Assembly: GCA_014084085.1 (NCBI GenBank)
Contig: NPFB01000074.1
Span: forward strand, 23,802 to 72,383
DNA: 48,582 bases
Reading direction: 5' to 3'
Source: Hondaea fermentalgiana
Lineage: Eukaryota > Sar > Bigyra > Thraustochytrida > Thraustochytriidae
Position numbers and translations under genes: made by a program. The notes beneath the pieces were generated by a model. The model saw only the letters and a program-made list of their open reading frames with translations, ran no database searches and had not been told where the DNA came from. Of this stretch, positions 30,362-39,760 are shown one piece after another (within the stretch, counting starts at the first letter, position 1; every line of letters begins with the position of its first letter).

Positions 30362-31192
30362 CTACATCTTGCTCTTCATGAAGCCCTTCTGCACGTAGAT
30401 GGGGAAGGCCGGGTCCTTGAGCGACATGAGCTGCTGGCGATCCTCAAGCGCAATCTGGCTGTGCAGACTCGGGGCCGCGAGGGAGAGGTTGAGGGCCTCC
30501 TTGGTCATAAAGAGCGGCATGGGGGCCATGGTCTCGATCATGTCCGAGACCAGAGACTCTCCGGCCTTGACCAATTCCTCGTAGGTTTCGTGCACCGACG
30601 ACGCAAAGCCGAGCTGGTAGGCGCGATCTGCCTTGAGGAAGCGGCCCGTCATCATCATCTCACTCGCCACGGTGGGCCCCACGATGCGAGGCAAAAAGTA
30701 CGAGATTCCGAGATCGCCTCCTGTGAGACCAATCTTGGCCATGGCGACATTGCACTTGAAGTTCGTTTGCACCAGCCGAACGTCGGCGGCCAGCGCAAGC
30801 GCGAGGCCAAAGCCGGCTGCGGAACCCTGCAAAAGCGCCACAATAGGCTGCTTGATTCTGCGCATGACCAGAATGATTTGCGAAAATTTGCGCTGCGCGT
30901 TGTAAAAGTGCGTGCCATGGGGAGGCTCGTCCCCCATCAAGGCAGCGCTCATGTCCATGAGATCGAGTCCTGCGCAAAAGGCCCGTCCGCTGGCCTTGAG
31001 CAGAATGGCGCGAGGCTTGGGCCCGTCGGGCTCGTGCGTCACGAGCTCTTCGGTCTCGAGGTTGCTCAGGTACGCCAGAAGCTCCGACATCATCTTGCCG
31101 TTGGCCGCGTTAAGCTTATCCGGGCGGTTCAGAGTCACGACGTCCCATCCGCGCTCATCGCGCTCCACGGTGATGGTCTCGTACTCGGCCAT
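30362..31192 (-). CDS. Enoyl-CoA hydratase/isomerase-like protein, paralogue 1
   Basis: Crotonase-fold protein of 276 residues from ATG 31192; the frame continues upstream to a GTG with no ATG. The first oxyanion motif SGRAFCAGLDL and the second region KIGLTGGDLGISYFLPRIVG are clear, so an acyl-CoA is the likely ligand. Both glutamates of classical hydratase appear replaced (Ala in LALALAAD and no Glu before the IGL motif), while an Asp in GGDLG remains at the position used by dienoyl-CoA isomerases, from remembered alignment. The C-terminus SKM is a plausible PTS1 variant, suggesting peroxisomes. First of three tandem paralogues on this strand. It may be an isomerase or another crotonase activity, not a hydratase. 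Confidence 0.88.
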   Translation of the reverse strand: MAEYETITVERDERGWDVVTLNRPDKLNAANGKMMSELLAYLSNLETEELVTHEPDGPKPRAILLKASGRAFCAGLDLMDMSAALMGDEPPHGTHFYNAQRKFSQIILVMRRIKQPIVALLQGSAAGFGLALALAADVRLVQTNFKCNVAMAKIGLTGGDLGISYFLPRIVGPTVASEMMMTGRFLKADRAYQLGFASSVHETYEELVKAGESLVSDMIETMAPMPLFMTKEALNLSLAAPSLHSQIALEDRQQLMSLKDPAFPIYVQKGFMKSKM

Positions 31193-32148
31193 CTTCTCGA
31201 GTTCCCTGTATTCAAATCCCGCGATGGTCGATTCTCGTGCTTTGCGCTGGGCTTGCTCTGGGCGCACCTTGGATTCCGGGACTGCTGGAGGCTGGCTTCT
31301 TGGCGACTACTCCGTGCGTCTTCGACGGTCTACGCTGGCGTTAAAGCCTGAGCTTGGACGGACCTCGACGCGTGGTTTGCGCCCCGCTTCTGCGTCCTCC
31401 AAGCCTGAGCTTGAACACCCAGGCGTGGGGGCCTGCGCACCAGGCCATTTTCATTCGTTGGCATTTGACGTCATCAATGCCTAGCATTCTATTCGTGTGC
31501 CCGCCATCCAACTCAAGTTGCCTGAATCCGTTTCCATTTGTTCTGCGTTGGAGTTCTGGGACGCTGACAGGACATTGCGCATGCACGCGGAAAAACAAGT
31601 TTATCCGAACTAGGACTTGGCTCCTGTGGGCCTGGGCCTTCGCCGCCCTAGGCCTGGGTTCCTAGAGTGAAAACATGGGTCGATCGTCACGGAGGCAATC
31701 CATCCAGTTCTCCTTTGTATAAAGTGGCGACTGCGAATGGCGTTTTTTCCACTTCATGGGACGATACCTAGTGACTCTGTTTACACAGCTCGGTGAAATA
31801 AGTTTACCCGTGCACAACTCAAGTTGTCCCCACGGAGGACTCGGTGCGGGATTGGTGAAAACTTTGTTCGCACCCTGCGAGGACCTGGCGGGTCATTCCA
31901 AAGCCAGGACGATCTCGCTTTCGACTTTCGCAAGTGACTCGCGAGGACGGCCATCAACGCGTGGCGAGAGTGAGCAAGGTTGAAGTTCTTTTTTGAATGC
32001 GGTATACTACAACCACTACCACCACGACGTCTCGTCGAGCGCATGTGTAAGGACTACTGCTCCCTCAATCTAGGCTGCGGGCAGCACGGGCAGCCTTTCC
32101 ATGGAAACCGGAAGGTGTAGGACGGGTAAGATTACGCAAGCATACAAA
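31193..32148. other. Intergenic region between hydratase-like paralogues 1 and 2
   Basis: About 950 bp. Near paralogue 1 it carries GGATTCCGGGACTGCTGG (about 31271-31288), resembling a block upstream of paralogue 2. AAGCCTGAGCTTG occurs twice (about 31346 and 31401). Several GGCCTGGG/CCTAGG motifs lie at about 31627-31665. No gene is seen. Confidence 0.5.
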
Positions 32149-33126
32149 TCAGATCTTGCTCTTCTTGAAGCCCTTTTTCACGTAAACAGCAAACGCCGGG
32201 TCCTTGAGGGCCATGAGCTGCTGGCGGTCCTCAAGCGCAATCTGGCTGTGCAGACTCGGGGCCGCGAGGGAGAGGTTGAGGGCCTCCTTGGTCANNNNNN
32301 NNNNNNNNNNNNNNNNNNNNNNNNNNNNNNNNNNNNNNNNNNNNNNNNNNNNNNNNNNNNNNNNNNNNNNNNNNNNNNNNNNNNNNNNNNNNNNCTGGCT
32401 GTGCAGACTCGGGGCCGCGAGGGAGAGGTTGAGGGCCTCCTTGGTCAGGAAGAGCGGCATGGGGGCCATGGTCTCAATCATGTCACTGACAAGAGCCTCT
32501 CCGGCCTTGAGCACTTCATCGTAGGTGTCGTGGATCGACGACGCGAAGCCGAGCTGATAGGCGCGGTCTGCCTCGAGGAAGCGGCCCGTCATCATCATCT
32601 CACCAGCCACGGTGGGTCCCACGATGCGAGGCAAAAAGTACGAGATTCCGAGGTCGCCGCCCGTGAAGCCAATCTTGGCCATGGCGACGTTGCACTTGAA
32701 GTTCTTTTGGATGATGCGCACGTCGGCGGCCAGCGCAAGCGCGAGGCCAAAGCCGGCGGCGGGGCCCTGCAAAAGCGCCACAATAGGCTGCTTGATTCTG
32801 CGCATGACGAGAATAATCTGCGAGAATTTGCGCTGCGCGTTGAAAAAGTACGTGCCATGGGGAGGCTCGCCACCCAGGGTTTCGCCGTCTACGAGATCAA
32901 GTCCTGCGCAAAAGGCCCGGCCGCTGGCCTTGAGCAGAATGGCACGAGGCTTGGGTCCGTCGCGCTCGTGCGTCACGAGCTCGTCGGTCTCGAGGTCGCT
33001 CAGGTACGCCAGCAGCTCGGACATGAGCTTAGGATTGGCCGCGTTGAGCCTTTCTGGGCGGTTCAGTGTCACCACATCCCATCCGCGCGCATCGCGCTCC
33101 ACAATGATGGTTTCGTACTTGGCCAT
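32149..33126 (-). CDS. Enoyl-CoA hydratase/isomerase-like protein, paralogue 2 (split by a false gap)
   Basis: Second crotonase-fold paralogue, from ATG 33126 to TGA 32149. Same motifs: SGRAFCAGLDL, KIGFTGGDLGISYFLP, both classical catalytic glutamates replaced, Asp of GGDLG kept, C-terminal SKI (PTS1-like). The 100-N gap at 32295-32394 lies near the C-terminus. The 53 nt left of the gap (32242-32294) equal the 53 nt right of it (32395-32447), so the peptide TKEALNLSLAAPSLHSQ appears twice. Discounting one copy plus the N run (153 nt) leaves 274 codons, matching the 276- and 275-residue neighbours. The gene is therefore probably intact. Likely peroxisomal acyl-CoA metabolism. Confidence 0.87.
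   Translation of the reverse strand: MAKYETIIVERDARGWDVVTLNRPERLNAANPKLMSELLAYLSDLETDELVTHERDGPKPRAILLKASGRAFCAGLDLVDGETLGGEPPHGTYFFNAQRKFSQIILVMRRIKQPIVALLQGPAAGFGLALALAADVRIIQKNFKCNVAMAKIGFTGGDLGISYFLPRIVGPTVAGEMMMTGRFLEADRAYQLGFASSIHDTYDEVLKAGEALVSDMIETMAPMPLFLTKEALNLSLAAPSLHSQXXXXXXXXXXXXXXXXXXXXXXXXXXXXXXXXXXTKEALNLSLAAPSLHSQIALEDRQQLMALKDPAFAVYVKKGFKKSKI
32295..32394. other. 100-N gap that is an unmerged contig overlap
   Basis: Exactly 100 N flanked by identical 53-nt sequences. The same 53-mer also occurs in paralogue 1 (30455-30507), and the left contig stops exactly where paralogues 1 and 2 next differ, as expected of an assembly-graph branch. Probably no DNA is missing. Confidence 0.9.
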
Positions 33127-33666
33127 CTTCTCGCGCTTTACCTCGCCTCGCTTTCCCCCAGCGCGTCTGCAGCAGCGGTGATGCTCGTCCTCCTTGCTCC
33201 TTTGGGTCGGCGCGGAATGATTTCCGGGATTGCTTGGCTGAAGGCCCATTCCCCCCTTCGCGACGAACAGTCCGACATCCAGGGGCTGTGGGTTGGTTGA
33301 CCTTGCCGCCGGGAAGAGATGCACGAGGCCTCACGATCGGAAGGCGTCTGTCCTTTCTTGCTGGTGCTGAGGCCTCACCTTGGCATTGGGCGTGCAATGG
33401 TGGTGGTGGTGGTGGTGGTGGTGGTGAGCATTCACGGGTAGCCTGCGCTCCACTTTCTTGACTGTGAAAGCATTGTTCTGCTGTCGCAGGCTACTGGAGG
33501 TTTTTGCAAAGACGAGTGATGACGCGCCCATCATGGAGAACAGCCCGGCAAGCCAAGCTGCGAGCAGCACAGACATTCTTCACTGACAATGAGCAAGCTG
33601 CGGCCAGCAGCACGGGCAGCATTACTTTCCAAAAAAAAAAATGTGTTGTTTTGGGTGTAAAATTCG
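33127..33666. other. Intergenic region between hydratase-like paralogues 2 and 3
   Basis: About 540 bp with a TTTCCGGGATTGCTTGG block (about 33221-33237) similar to one upstream of paralogue 1, (TGG)9 at about 33398-33425 and an A11 run near 33630. No gene. Confidence 0.55.
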
Positions 33667-34494
33667 TTAAATCTTGCTCTTCTTGAAGCCCTTCTTGACG
33701 TAGACGGCAAAGGCCGGGTCCTTGAGCGACATGAGCTGCTGGCGGTCCTCGAGAGCGACCTGGCTATGAAGACTCGGGGCTTCGAGGGAGAGGTTGAGGG
33801 CCTCCTTGGTCATAAAGAGTGGCATAGGTGCCATGGTCTCGATCATGTTGCTGACGAGGGCTTCGCCGGCCTTGAGCACTTCATCGTACGTTTCGTGAAG
33901 GGAAGAGGCGAAGCCAAGCTCGTAGGCGCGGTCGGCCTTCAAAAAGCGTCCAGTCATCATCATTTCAGCGGCCACGCCAGGCCCAACGACGCGCGGCAAA
34001 AAGTAGGAAATGCCCACGTCAGCGCCCGTGAGGCCAATCTTGGCCATGGCAACGTTGCACTTGAAGTTCTTTTGGATGATGCGCACGTCGGCGGCCAGAG
34101 CCAACGCAAGACCAAAGCCCGCGGTCGGGCCCTGGAGCAGAGCGACGATGGGCTGCTTGATCCTGCGCATCACCATAATGATCTGGGCCACCTTGCGCTG
34201 GGCATTGAACAGGTGTGTGCCGTGGGCCGGTCCGTCGCTGCTGTCGTCGGCGCTCTCGACGAGGTCGAGACCTGCGCAGAACGCCCTTCCGTTGGCCTTG
34301 AGCAGGATGGCGCGCGGCTTGGGCCCATTGCGCTCGTGCGTCACGAGCTCGTCCGTCTCGAGGCCACTCAGGTACGAGAGCATTTCCGCCATCAATGTCG
34401 GGCTCGCCGCATTGAGCTTGTCCGGGCGATTCAGGGTGACCACGTCCCAGCCGCCCGGGTCGCGCTCCACGATGATGGTCTTGTACGTGCTCAT
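33667..34494 (-). CDS. Enoyl-CoA hydratase/isomerase-like protein, paralogue 3
   Basis: Third crotonase-fold paralogue, 275 residues from ATG 34494 (MSTYKTIIVERD). It carries NGRAFCAGLDL and KIGLTGADVGISYFLPRVVG and ends SKI, a PTS1-like tripeptide. The same positions lack the classical hydratase glutamates. The loop after the first oxyanion motif differs between the three copies (MSAALMGDEPP, GETLGGEPP, SADDSSDGPA), which may set substrate choice. In-frame codons continue upstream for 13 residues, but the alignment with the paralogues supports 34494. It is the last gene before the strand switch to the GST array. Confidence 0.9.
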   Translation of the reverse strand: MSTYKTIIVERDPGGWDVVTLNRPDKLNAASPTLMAEMLSYLSGLETDELVTHERNGPKPRAILLKANGRAFCAGLDLVESADDSSDGPAHGTHLFNAQRKVAQIIMVMRRIKQPIVALLQGPTAGFGLALALAADVRIIQKNFKCNVAMAKIGLTGADVGISYFLPRVVGPGVAAEMMMTGRFLKADRAYELGFASSLHETYDEVLKAGEALVSNMIETMAPMPLFMTKEALNLSLEAPSLHSQVALEDRQQLMSLKDPAFAVYVKKGFKKSKI

Positions 34495-36107
34495 CTTGCG
34501 ATGCTCACCTCCACGTCCCGAAATAAGCCACACTCTATCTGTCTGTGTTTGTCTCTCTGTCTGTCTGTTTCCGCGGCGAGACGAGGCGTCGTGACTTTGG
34601 GGAATTGCCTCGACCAGTGCACGACGAAAAAGCAGAAGCAGAAGAAGAAGCAGAAGAAAGAAGAAGAAGAAGAAGAAGAGTCCATCTTTGTCATGTCCGA
34701 CACACGGTCAGGATGTTGTCTTCGGGTCAATGGGGACAGACTTGCCAGTGGGACGCCGCGAGGCAGCAGCAGCAGTGCAGGCCGCGGCTCCGACATCGGC
34801 CTGGCGGGTCTCACGCAAGGCCAGACTTCCTCGCGAGCCTTGGCGGGCTACGGATCGAGAGCTCGCAAAACCCAAATCCGCCGGCGGGGCAGAGAGCATA
34901 TGCAGGCGGGGGCGAGCGGGCGGGCGTGGCGACCTTGCTCTTCCTCTTCTTCTTCGCAAGGCCACGTGCACTGTGAGCATCCCGACAAGCAAGATAAGGC
35001 GGAAAGGGATCATGAGCACAAGAAAGCAGCGGCCTTGGGAAGCGCGCGAAAAAGAGAAACGTGGACTCTCTTTTGGCCGACTGGCGAGGCGTGGCGAGGC
35101 GTGGCGGCGGACGCCCTAGTCTCGAACTGAGCCACCAACAATGACATTGCGCTCCACCTCCTTTCCTCTTGTATTGAGACGTAGTTGGCAACACAGACAG
35201 CGGGATGCGTTCGTTTTAAAACAGTAAGACCAACATCGGCGGGCGCCGTGCTTGCCGACGCTAGAGACAAAATCATCCCCCATCATTTCCAGCGACTTGG
35301 CTGCGGTCTGCGCCCGTCCTTCACCCGACCACGGCGAGTCGACCTAGCCTTGAAGACGGGCATTTTCAAAATTTCAAGCTTCCTTCCTTCCTTCCTTCCT
35401 TCCTTTCTCCCTTCTCTCTCACAAGCCTGCTGGCCGCTAGGTATACCCTGCAGCAGCAGCTTCCCGACACCTCGCCAGCCTCGGCGCAAGCAACCAACCT
35501 TCTCCAGCCAGCCCCCGCTTCCCGCTCCCGCCGCGCCTCGCTCGCCCTCGTCCCTGCCGTCCTCGGCGCTTCTCCGGCGCGCGCTCGCCGCCGTCTCTCA
35601 TGCTCCCCTCGCTCCCTCCCTCCCTCCCTCCGTTCCCTCGGGCGCGCCGCGCGGCTCTCCCGCCCCGCGCGGCTGAACGAAGCGGCGCAGACGGCGCAGC
35701 GCGGCGCCTCCGCGGCCACTTCACTGTCAATGGCGACGGCGCGGCCCAGGCAGGGCGGCGAGCGGCGGCACGGCCGGCGGCGGCTCGGCCTTTCTCGCGA
35801 TTTTGGGCGCGGCGGCGGCGGCCGCGTAGGGATTCGCGTAGGGGGCCGGTAGGGCGCCGGCCGGTTCGCGAAGGATGCATTGGCCGGGGAGCCACGCGGA
35901 GGATCTTTCATCTTTCGCAGCCGGGGGGAGGGAGGGAGGAGACCTGGGAACGAGCAGCTGAGCGAGAGGCAGCGGCAGCGGCAGGCAAACCCACAACGCA
36001 GAGCGAGGAAGAGCAGCACAGGAACAGAGGAGCGAGCAGCGCAGCAAGCAGCAAGCAGCCAGCCAGCCAACCGGCCGCACGAAGAGAGACAGACAGACGC
36101 AGGCAGG
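34495..36107. other. Divergent region between the hydratase array and the GST array
   Basis: About 1.6 kb with 5' ends on both sides. It holds CTGT repeats (about 34537-34570), a GAA/GCA purine tract (about 34627-34680), (TTCC)n at 35380-35405, CCCT-type repeats (about 35605-35640) and extreme GC-rich sequence (35640-35870). Open frames here are low-complexity and I call none. Confidence 0.55.
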
Positions 36108-36782
36108 ATGACCAAGATCAAGCTCACGTACTTTGATATCCAGGGCGTGGCCGAGAAGGTCCGGCTGGCGTTCGTCCTGAACGGCGTGGACTTCGAGGAT
36201 GTCCGCATCAAGCACGCCGAGTGGCAGGAGCTCAAGCCCAAGACCAAGTTCGGCCAGCTGCCGTTGATGCAGATTGACGACGGCGAAGAGGTCGCGCAAA
36301 GCGATGCCATGCTCCGTTTTGCGGCCACCTTGGGTGCGGCCAAGCTCATGCCCAAGGAGCCCATCGAGCAGCTCAAGGTGAATGAGGCCATGGGTCTCGT
36401 CGACGACATTGCGCGTTCCTGGATGCCGGCCCATTCCATTGGCATGTCGCCCCAGAAGTTCGGCTACGAGGAAGGCTTTCAAAACACTGATGAGGGAAAG
36501 GCCAAGGTTCTGGCCATGCGCGAAAACTGGCTCAAGACGGAGCTGCCCAAGTTTATGAAGCTCGTCACCGCTCTCATCGAGGCCAACGGCGACGAGGGCT
36601 TCCTCGCCTCCAAGGATGCGCCCACCATCGCAGACTGTCACATGGTGCCCCTCCTCCGCAACTACCAGCGCGGCTTCATGGACGGCGTGCCGACCACCAG
36701 CCTTGACGAGTTCACAACTGTGACAGCCTATATTAAGCGCTTTCTCAGTATTCCTGAGGTCGCCAAGTATTACGAGAAATAA
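36108..36782 (+). CDS. Sigma-like glutathione S-transferase, paralogue 1
   Basis: Cytosolic GST fold, 224 residues from ATG 36108, conjugating glutathione to electrophiles or isomerising lipid peroxides or prostanoids. The N-terminal thioredoxin-like domain has the catalytic-type tyrosine in KLTYFD (Tyr8), the cis-proline in GQLPLM and the glutathione-gamma-Glu site QSDAMLRF. The helical C-terminal domain has the conserved N-capping region TIADCHMV. Length and the YFD start point to the sigma / S-crystallin-like group. Purine- and AGAC-rich leader. First of three tandem paralogues spaced about 1.1 kb apart. Confidence 0.93.
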   Translation: MTKIKLTYFDIQGVAEKVRLAFVLNGVDFEDVRIKHAEWQELKPKTKFGQLPLMQIDDGEEVAQSDAMLRFAATLGAAKLMPKEPIEQLKVNEAMGLVDDIARSWMPAHSIGMSPQKFGYEEGFQNTDEGKAKVLAMRENWLKTELPKFMKLVTALIEANGDEGFLASKDAPTIADCHMVPLLRNYQRGFMDGVPTTSLDEFTTVTAYIKRFLSIPEVAKYYEK

Positions 36783-37904
36783 TGTGCGCAGATGTTGTAG
36801 CTTATGATCGATCGGTCTGGCTTGCTCCGCAGATCCCGCGGTAGCTAGCGCAGCACCCTCTACATAACACATTTTTGAAGTTTGTCTTGTTCTCGAGGAG
36901 TAAATTGCTTCAAGTTTTTTCAAGCGAAGTGACAAGAGGATCTCGGGAGAACGCACAATTTTGCTATGCATCATTGATCGAGTCGTGGCTCACCGCTTCA
37001 ACTCATTTCGTCGTTCTTTCGTGACGACGCGCGTATCGTCGCCGCGTTAGCACTACATCACACTTTTCCTTGGCCTCTAGTGAATCACAACGCACTTGCG
37101 AATGCGCGAATACCTGCGCTGGGCCAGTGGCCTACGCTTGGACTCAGTCATTCTACTAGGTACACGCGACTACGTCATACTGCGTGCATTCGGTAGTGCA
37201 CCCACCCGTGCCTCAGATTACGATTCTCGGTCCTTCGGCTTGCTTGTCCCGAGACCACAAGTGCGCTGCTGCCAAAGTGCGCCTTCACCTCCTTGTCCGT
37301 TTCCGTTTTCCCGGAAAATAGAATAGCTTCTCTCCCCGCCGCCCACCATGGCCACTCCCTTCCAAACACAATCAAAAACCACTGTCGCTGGGTACGTGAG
37401 CCCGCCGCACCTCGCCCTTGTGCGACGATATCGCCGAGCTGCCGACCCGAAGACGCCCGTGCCTCCTTTTCTGCTCTTACCGGGGCATGTGAATGTACCA
37501 GAGGCCGCCAGTGGTGGCTGGCGGGATCGAACATCGAAGCTGGAAGAGGAAGGGCAAAATCTCGCGCACTTTCGGACCTTCGGCCTCTGACGAGGTTATG
37601 CCCGTGGCAGTGCGCCCGAGCGAACAGCAGCGGGTTCGTCCGTTCACGGTCTGCCATCATGGCGCGGGTGCGAACTTGGATTTCGAGCAGGTAAAACGAA
37701 TTACGAGCAGGTAGGAGCCAGAAATCAGTGGACGGGCGTGAACAGCGAAAAACTAGCGCGCGTCCAGCGGCAAGGCTCGCGCTGCCGTCTCGGTCGACGG
37801 CGAGGCAAAGCAGACCCGAAACGAGCGAGACTAGCAATTACAGAGACAGAAAGAAAGGCCCAAGAAGACCAACAAGAAGACACAGGTCGCAGACGAAAAT
37901 CAAA
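36783..37904. other. Intergenic region between GST paralogues 1 and 2
   Basis: About 1.1 kb. It contains a TTCTTTCGTGACGACGCGCG block (37013-37032) echoed upstream of the CX9C gene, and TATTAAG/TCGAT-rich short motifs. I see no gene. The 3' UTR of GST 1 and the promoter of GST 2 must lie here. Confidence 0.5.
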
Positions 37905-38579
37905 ATGACGCACATCAAGCTGACCTACTTTGACATGGGAGGAACTGCTGAAAAGGTCCGCCTGGCCTTCATTCTCAACGGCGTAGACTTCGAGGATGAA
38001 CGCCTCAAGAACGACGAGTGGGCCGAGCTGAAGCCTAAAGTTAAATTTGGCCAGCTCCCCATCCTGCAGCTCGACGATGGGCCTGTATATGCCCAGAGCG
38101 ACGCTTTGCTGCGCCTCGCAGCCACCATGGGCAAGGCCAAGCTCATGCCAGAGGATCCGATGGAGCAGCTCAAGGTCAACGAAGCAATGGGCCTCACGGA
38201 CGACATCTTTCGCTCAGTAACACCGAGCTTTTTCATGGGCTTCGCGCCAGAGAGGTTCGGCTTCGCAGAGGGCTTCCATACGACCGATGAAGGCAAGGCA
38301 AAGGTCAAGGCGATGCGAGAGACCTGGCTCGCCGAGGAGGCGCCAAAGTTGATGGCGATGGTATCCGCGCTTCTCGAGGCGAACGGGCCTTCGGGTTTTC
38401 TTGCCTCCAAGGATGGCCCTACCATTGCGGACTGTCACATGGTCTCCTTGCTGCGCATGATGCAGTCAGGCAACGTCGATCACTTTCCCGCCTCATGTTT
38501 TGACAAGTACGAGGCCGTTGGGGCGTACATGAAGCGCTTTCTCGCCATCCCTGAAGTCGCCAAGTGGTACAGCAAGTAA
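37905..38579 (+). CDS. Sigma-like glutathione S-transferase, paralogue 2
   Basis: 224 residues from ATG 37905 in good context (CAAAATGACG), the same length as paralogue 1. Tyr8 in KLTYFD, cis-Pro in GQLPIL, QSDALLRL for glutathione binding, TIADCHMV in the C-terminal domain. In-frame codons upstream (from a GTG-type start near 37728) are arginine-rich leader sequence and not family-like. Middle of the tandem array; the divergent loop VTPSFFMGFAPERFGFAEGF lies where the substrate pocket varies, so substrate preference may differ from its neighbours. Confidence 0.93.
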   Translation: MTHIKLTYFDMGGTAEKVRLAFILNGVDFEDERLKNDEWAELKPKVKFGQLPILQLDDGPVYAQSDALLRLAATMGKAKLMPEDPMEQLKVNEAMGLTDDIFRSVTPSFFMGFAPERFGFAEGFHTTDEGKAKVKAMRETWLAEEAPKLMAMVSALLEANGPSGFLASKDGPTIADCHMVSLLRMMQSGNVDHFPASCFDKYEAVGAYMKRFLAIPEVAKWYSK

Positions 38580-39760
38580 ACGAGCTCTCACCTTTCATTG
38601 TCACGAGATCATAGATCTTTCGGACTTTCGATCGCTCGATGATTACGCTAGAAACAATCCCATTTCTTTTTTCTAAAATGTGAAGCCCTTTTCCAAAGAT
38701 TCTTGTCACTTGCTCTCTTCCTCGCTGGGGTCGCCTGAGGCTTGCTCCTCCAAGATTGACACACGAAAAGCGTCGTCAAGCTGACCACTTTGGCTTTTGC
38801 AACACTTTGATCAATGCTGATCTCCCTTGTTTTCTGGCGCAGCTCTCCCCTCGCCGACCCATGCGCCTTCAAGAAGATTGCGAGAAGCCGTGTCACGCCC
38901 CTTTCATTGCGCACCAGCCTCCCGCTCGATGAGTGTCAGCGCACAGCACGCACTAGGTCTACCTTGTGTTCAATTGCGCTGGCTGACCGTCCCCCAAAAC
39001 TTCGATCGACCCGTCGGCTGTCCCTGTCGCTGTCGCTGTCGGCTGCGGCCTCTTCTCCTCCTCAGTCGCACGCCGAACGCGAGTACTCGTCGGACCGGCG
39101 TCGTCGGGCGATATGCGCAGGACCCCGCGGCGCAGCAAGCGACCGCGACAGTGCGACCTGCACCAGGTACATTGGGTCCTGAATGAATGCACGCGTGCAT
39201 TTGGCCTCGATCTTGGCAAGCCGTGATATCACAAAATTAGCATGAACGTCCATCTCCCCCCCCCCTCTCTCTCCTTGTTCTGTCGCGTATTGCCGGTCGA
39301 TTTGGCATCGATCCGCGTGCGCGCCGCGGTGGAACTCTGCCAACCTCCGAGTGCGGCGGTGCCTCCAGCACCTGCTGCAGCTGCCAGCGTGGCGCGACCA
39401 CGCGCAACGCGGCAAATCTCAGATCGGTCGGCCGGTCTCAGGCTGGAGTCGAGCGGCGGGCGATCCGTGGGAATGGTAGATCTCTCGCAGTCGCGCCAGC
39501 TTGAACGCGCGAACCCGTAGACACGCAATCCCGCAATTTCGTAAACACGCAGACCCGACAGGCAGACCCAAAATTCATTTTCCCGCTCACACGCGATCAC
39601 GAGGGCAACTCCTCCTCGACAAAGGATTAGACTTGCATCCCCCCGCAAAACCGTAATCCTGCCGCAGCCGCAAAGCCGCAAACAGGGGCCGGCGAATAAA
39701 GAGGCCTGTGGTTCTCATCAAAGGATAAAAGGCTTGTTCCACTTGGAGAGTAAGGAGAAA
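38580..39760. other. Intergenic region between GST paralogues 2 and 3
   Basis: About 1.2 kb. It includes CTGTCG-type repeats (about 39012-39042), a C-rich run (39255-39262) and, 30-40 bp before the GST 3 start, a TATA-like GGATAAAAGG (about 39723-39732). No gene is seen. Confidence 0.5.
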
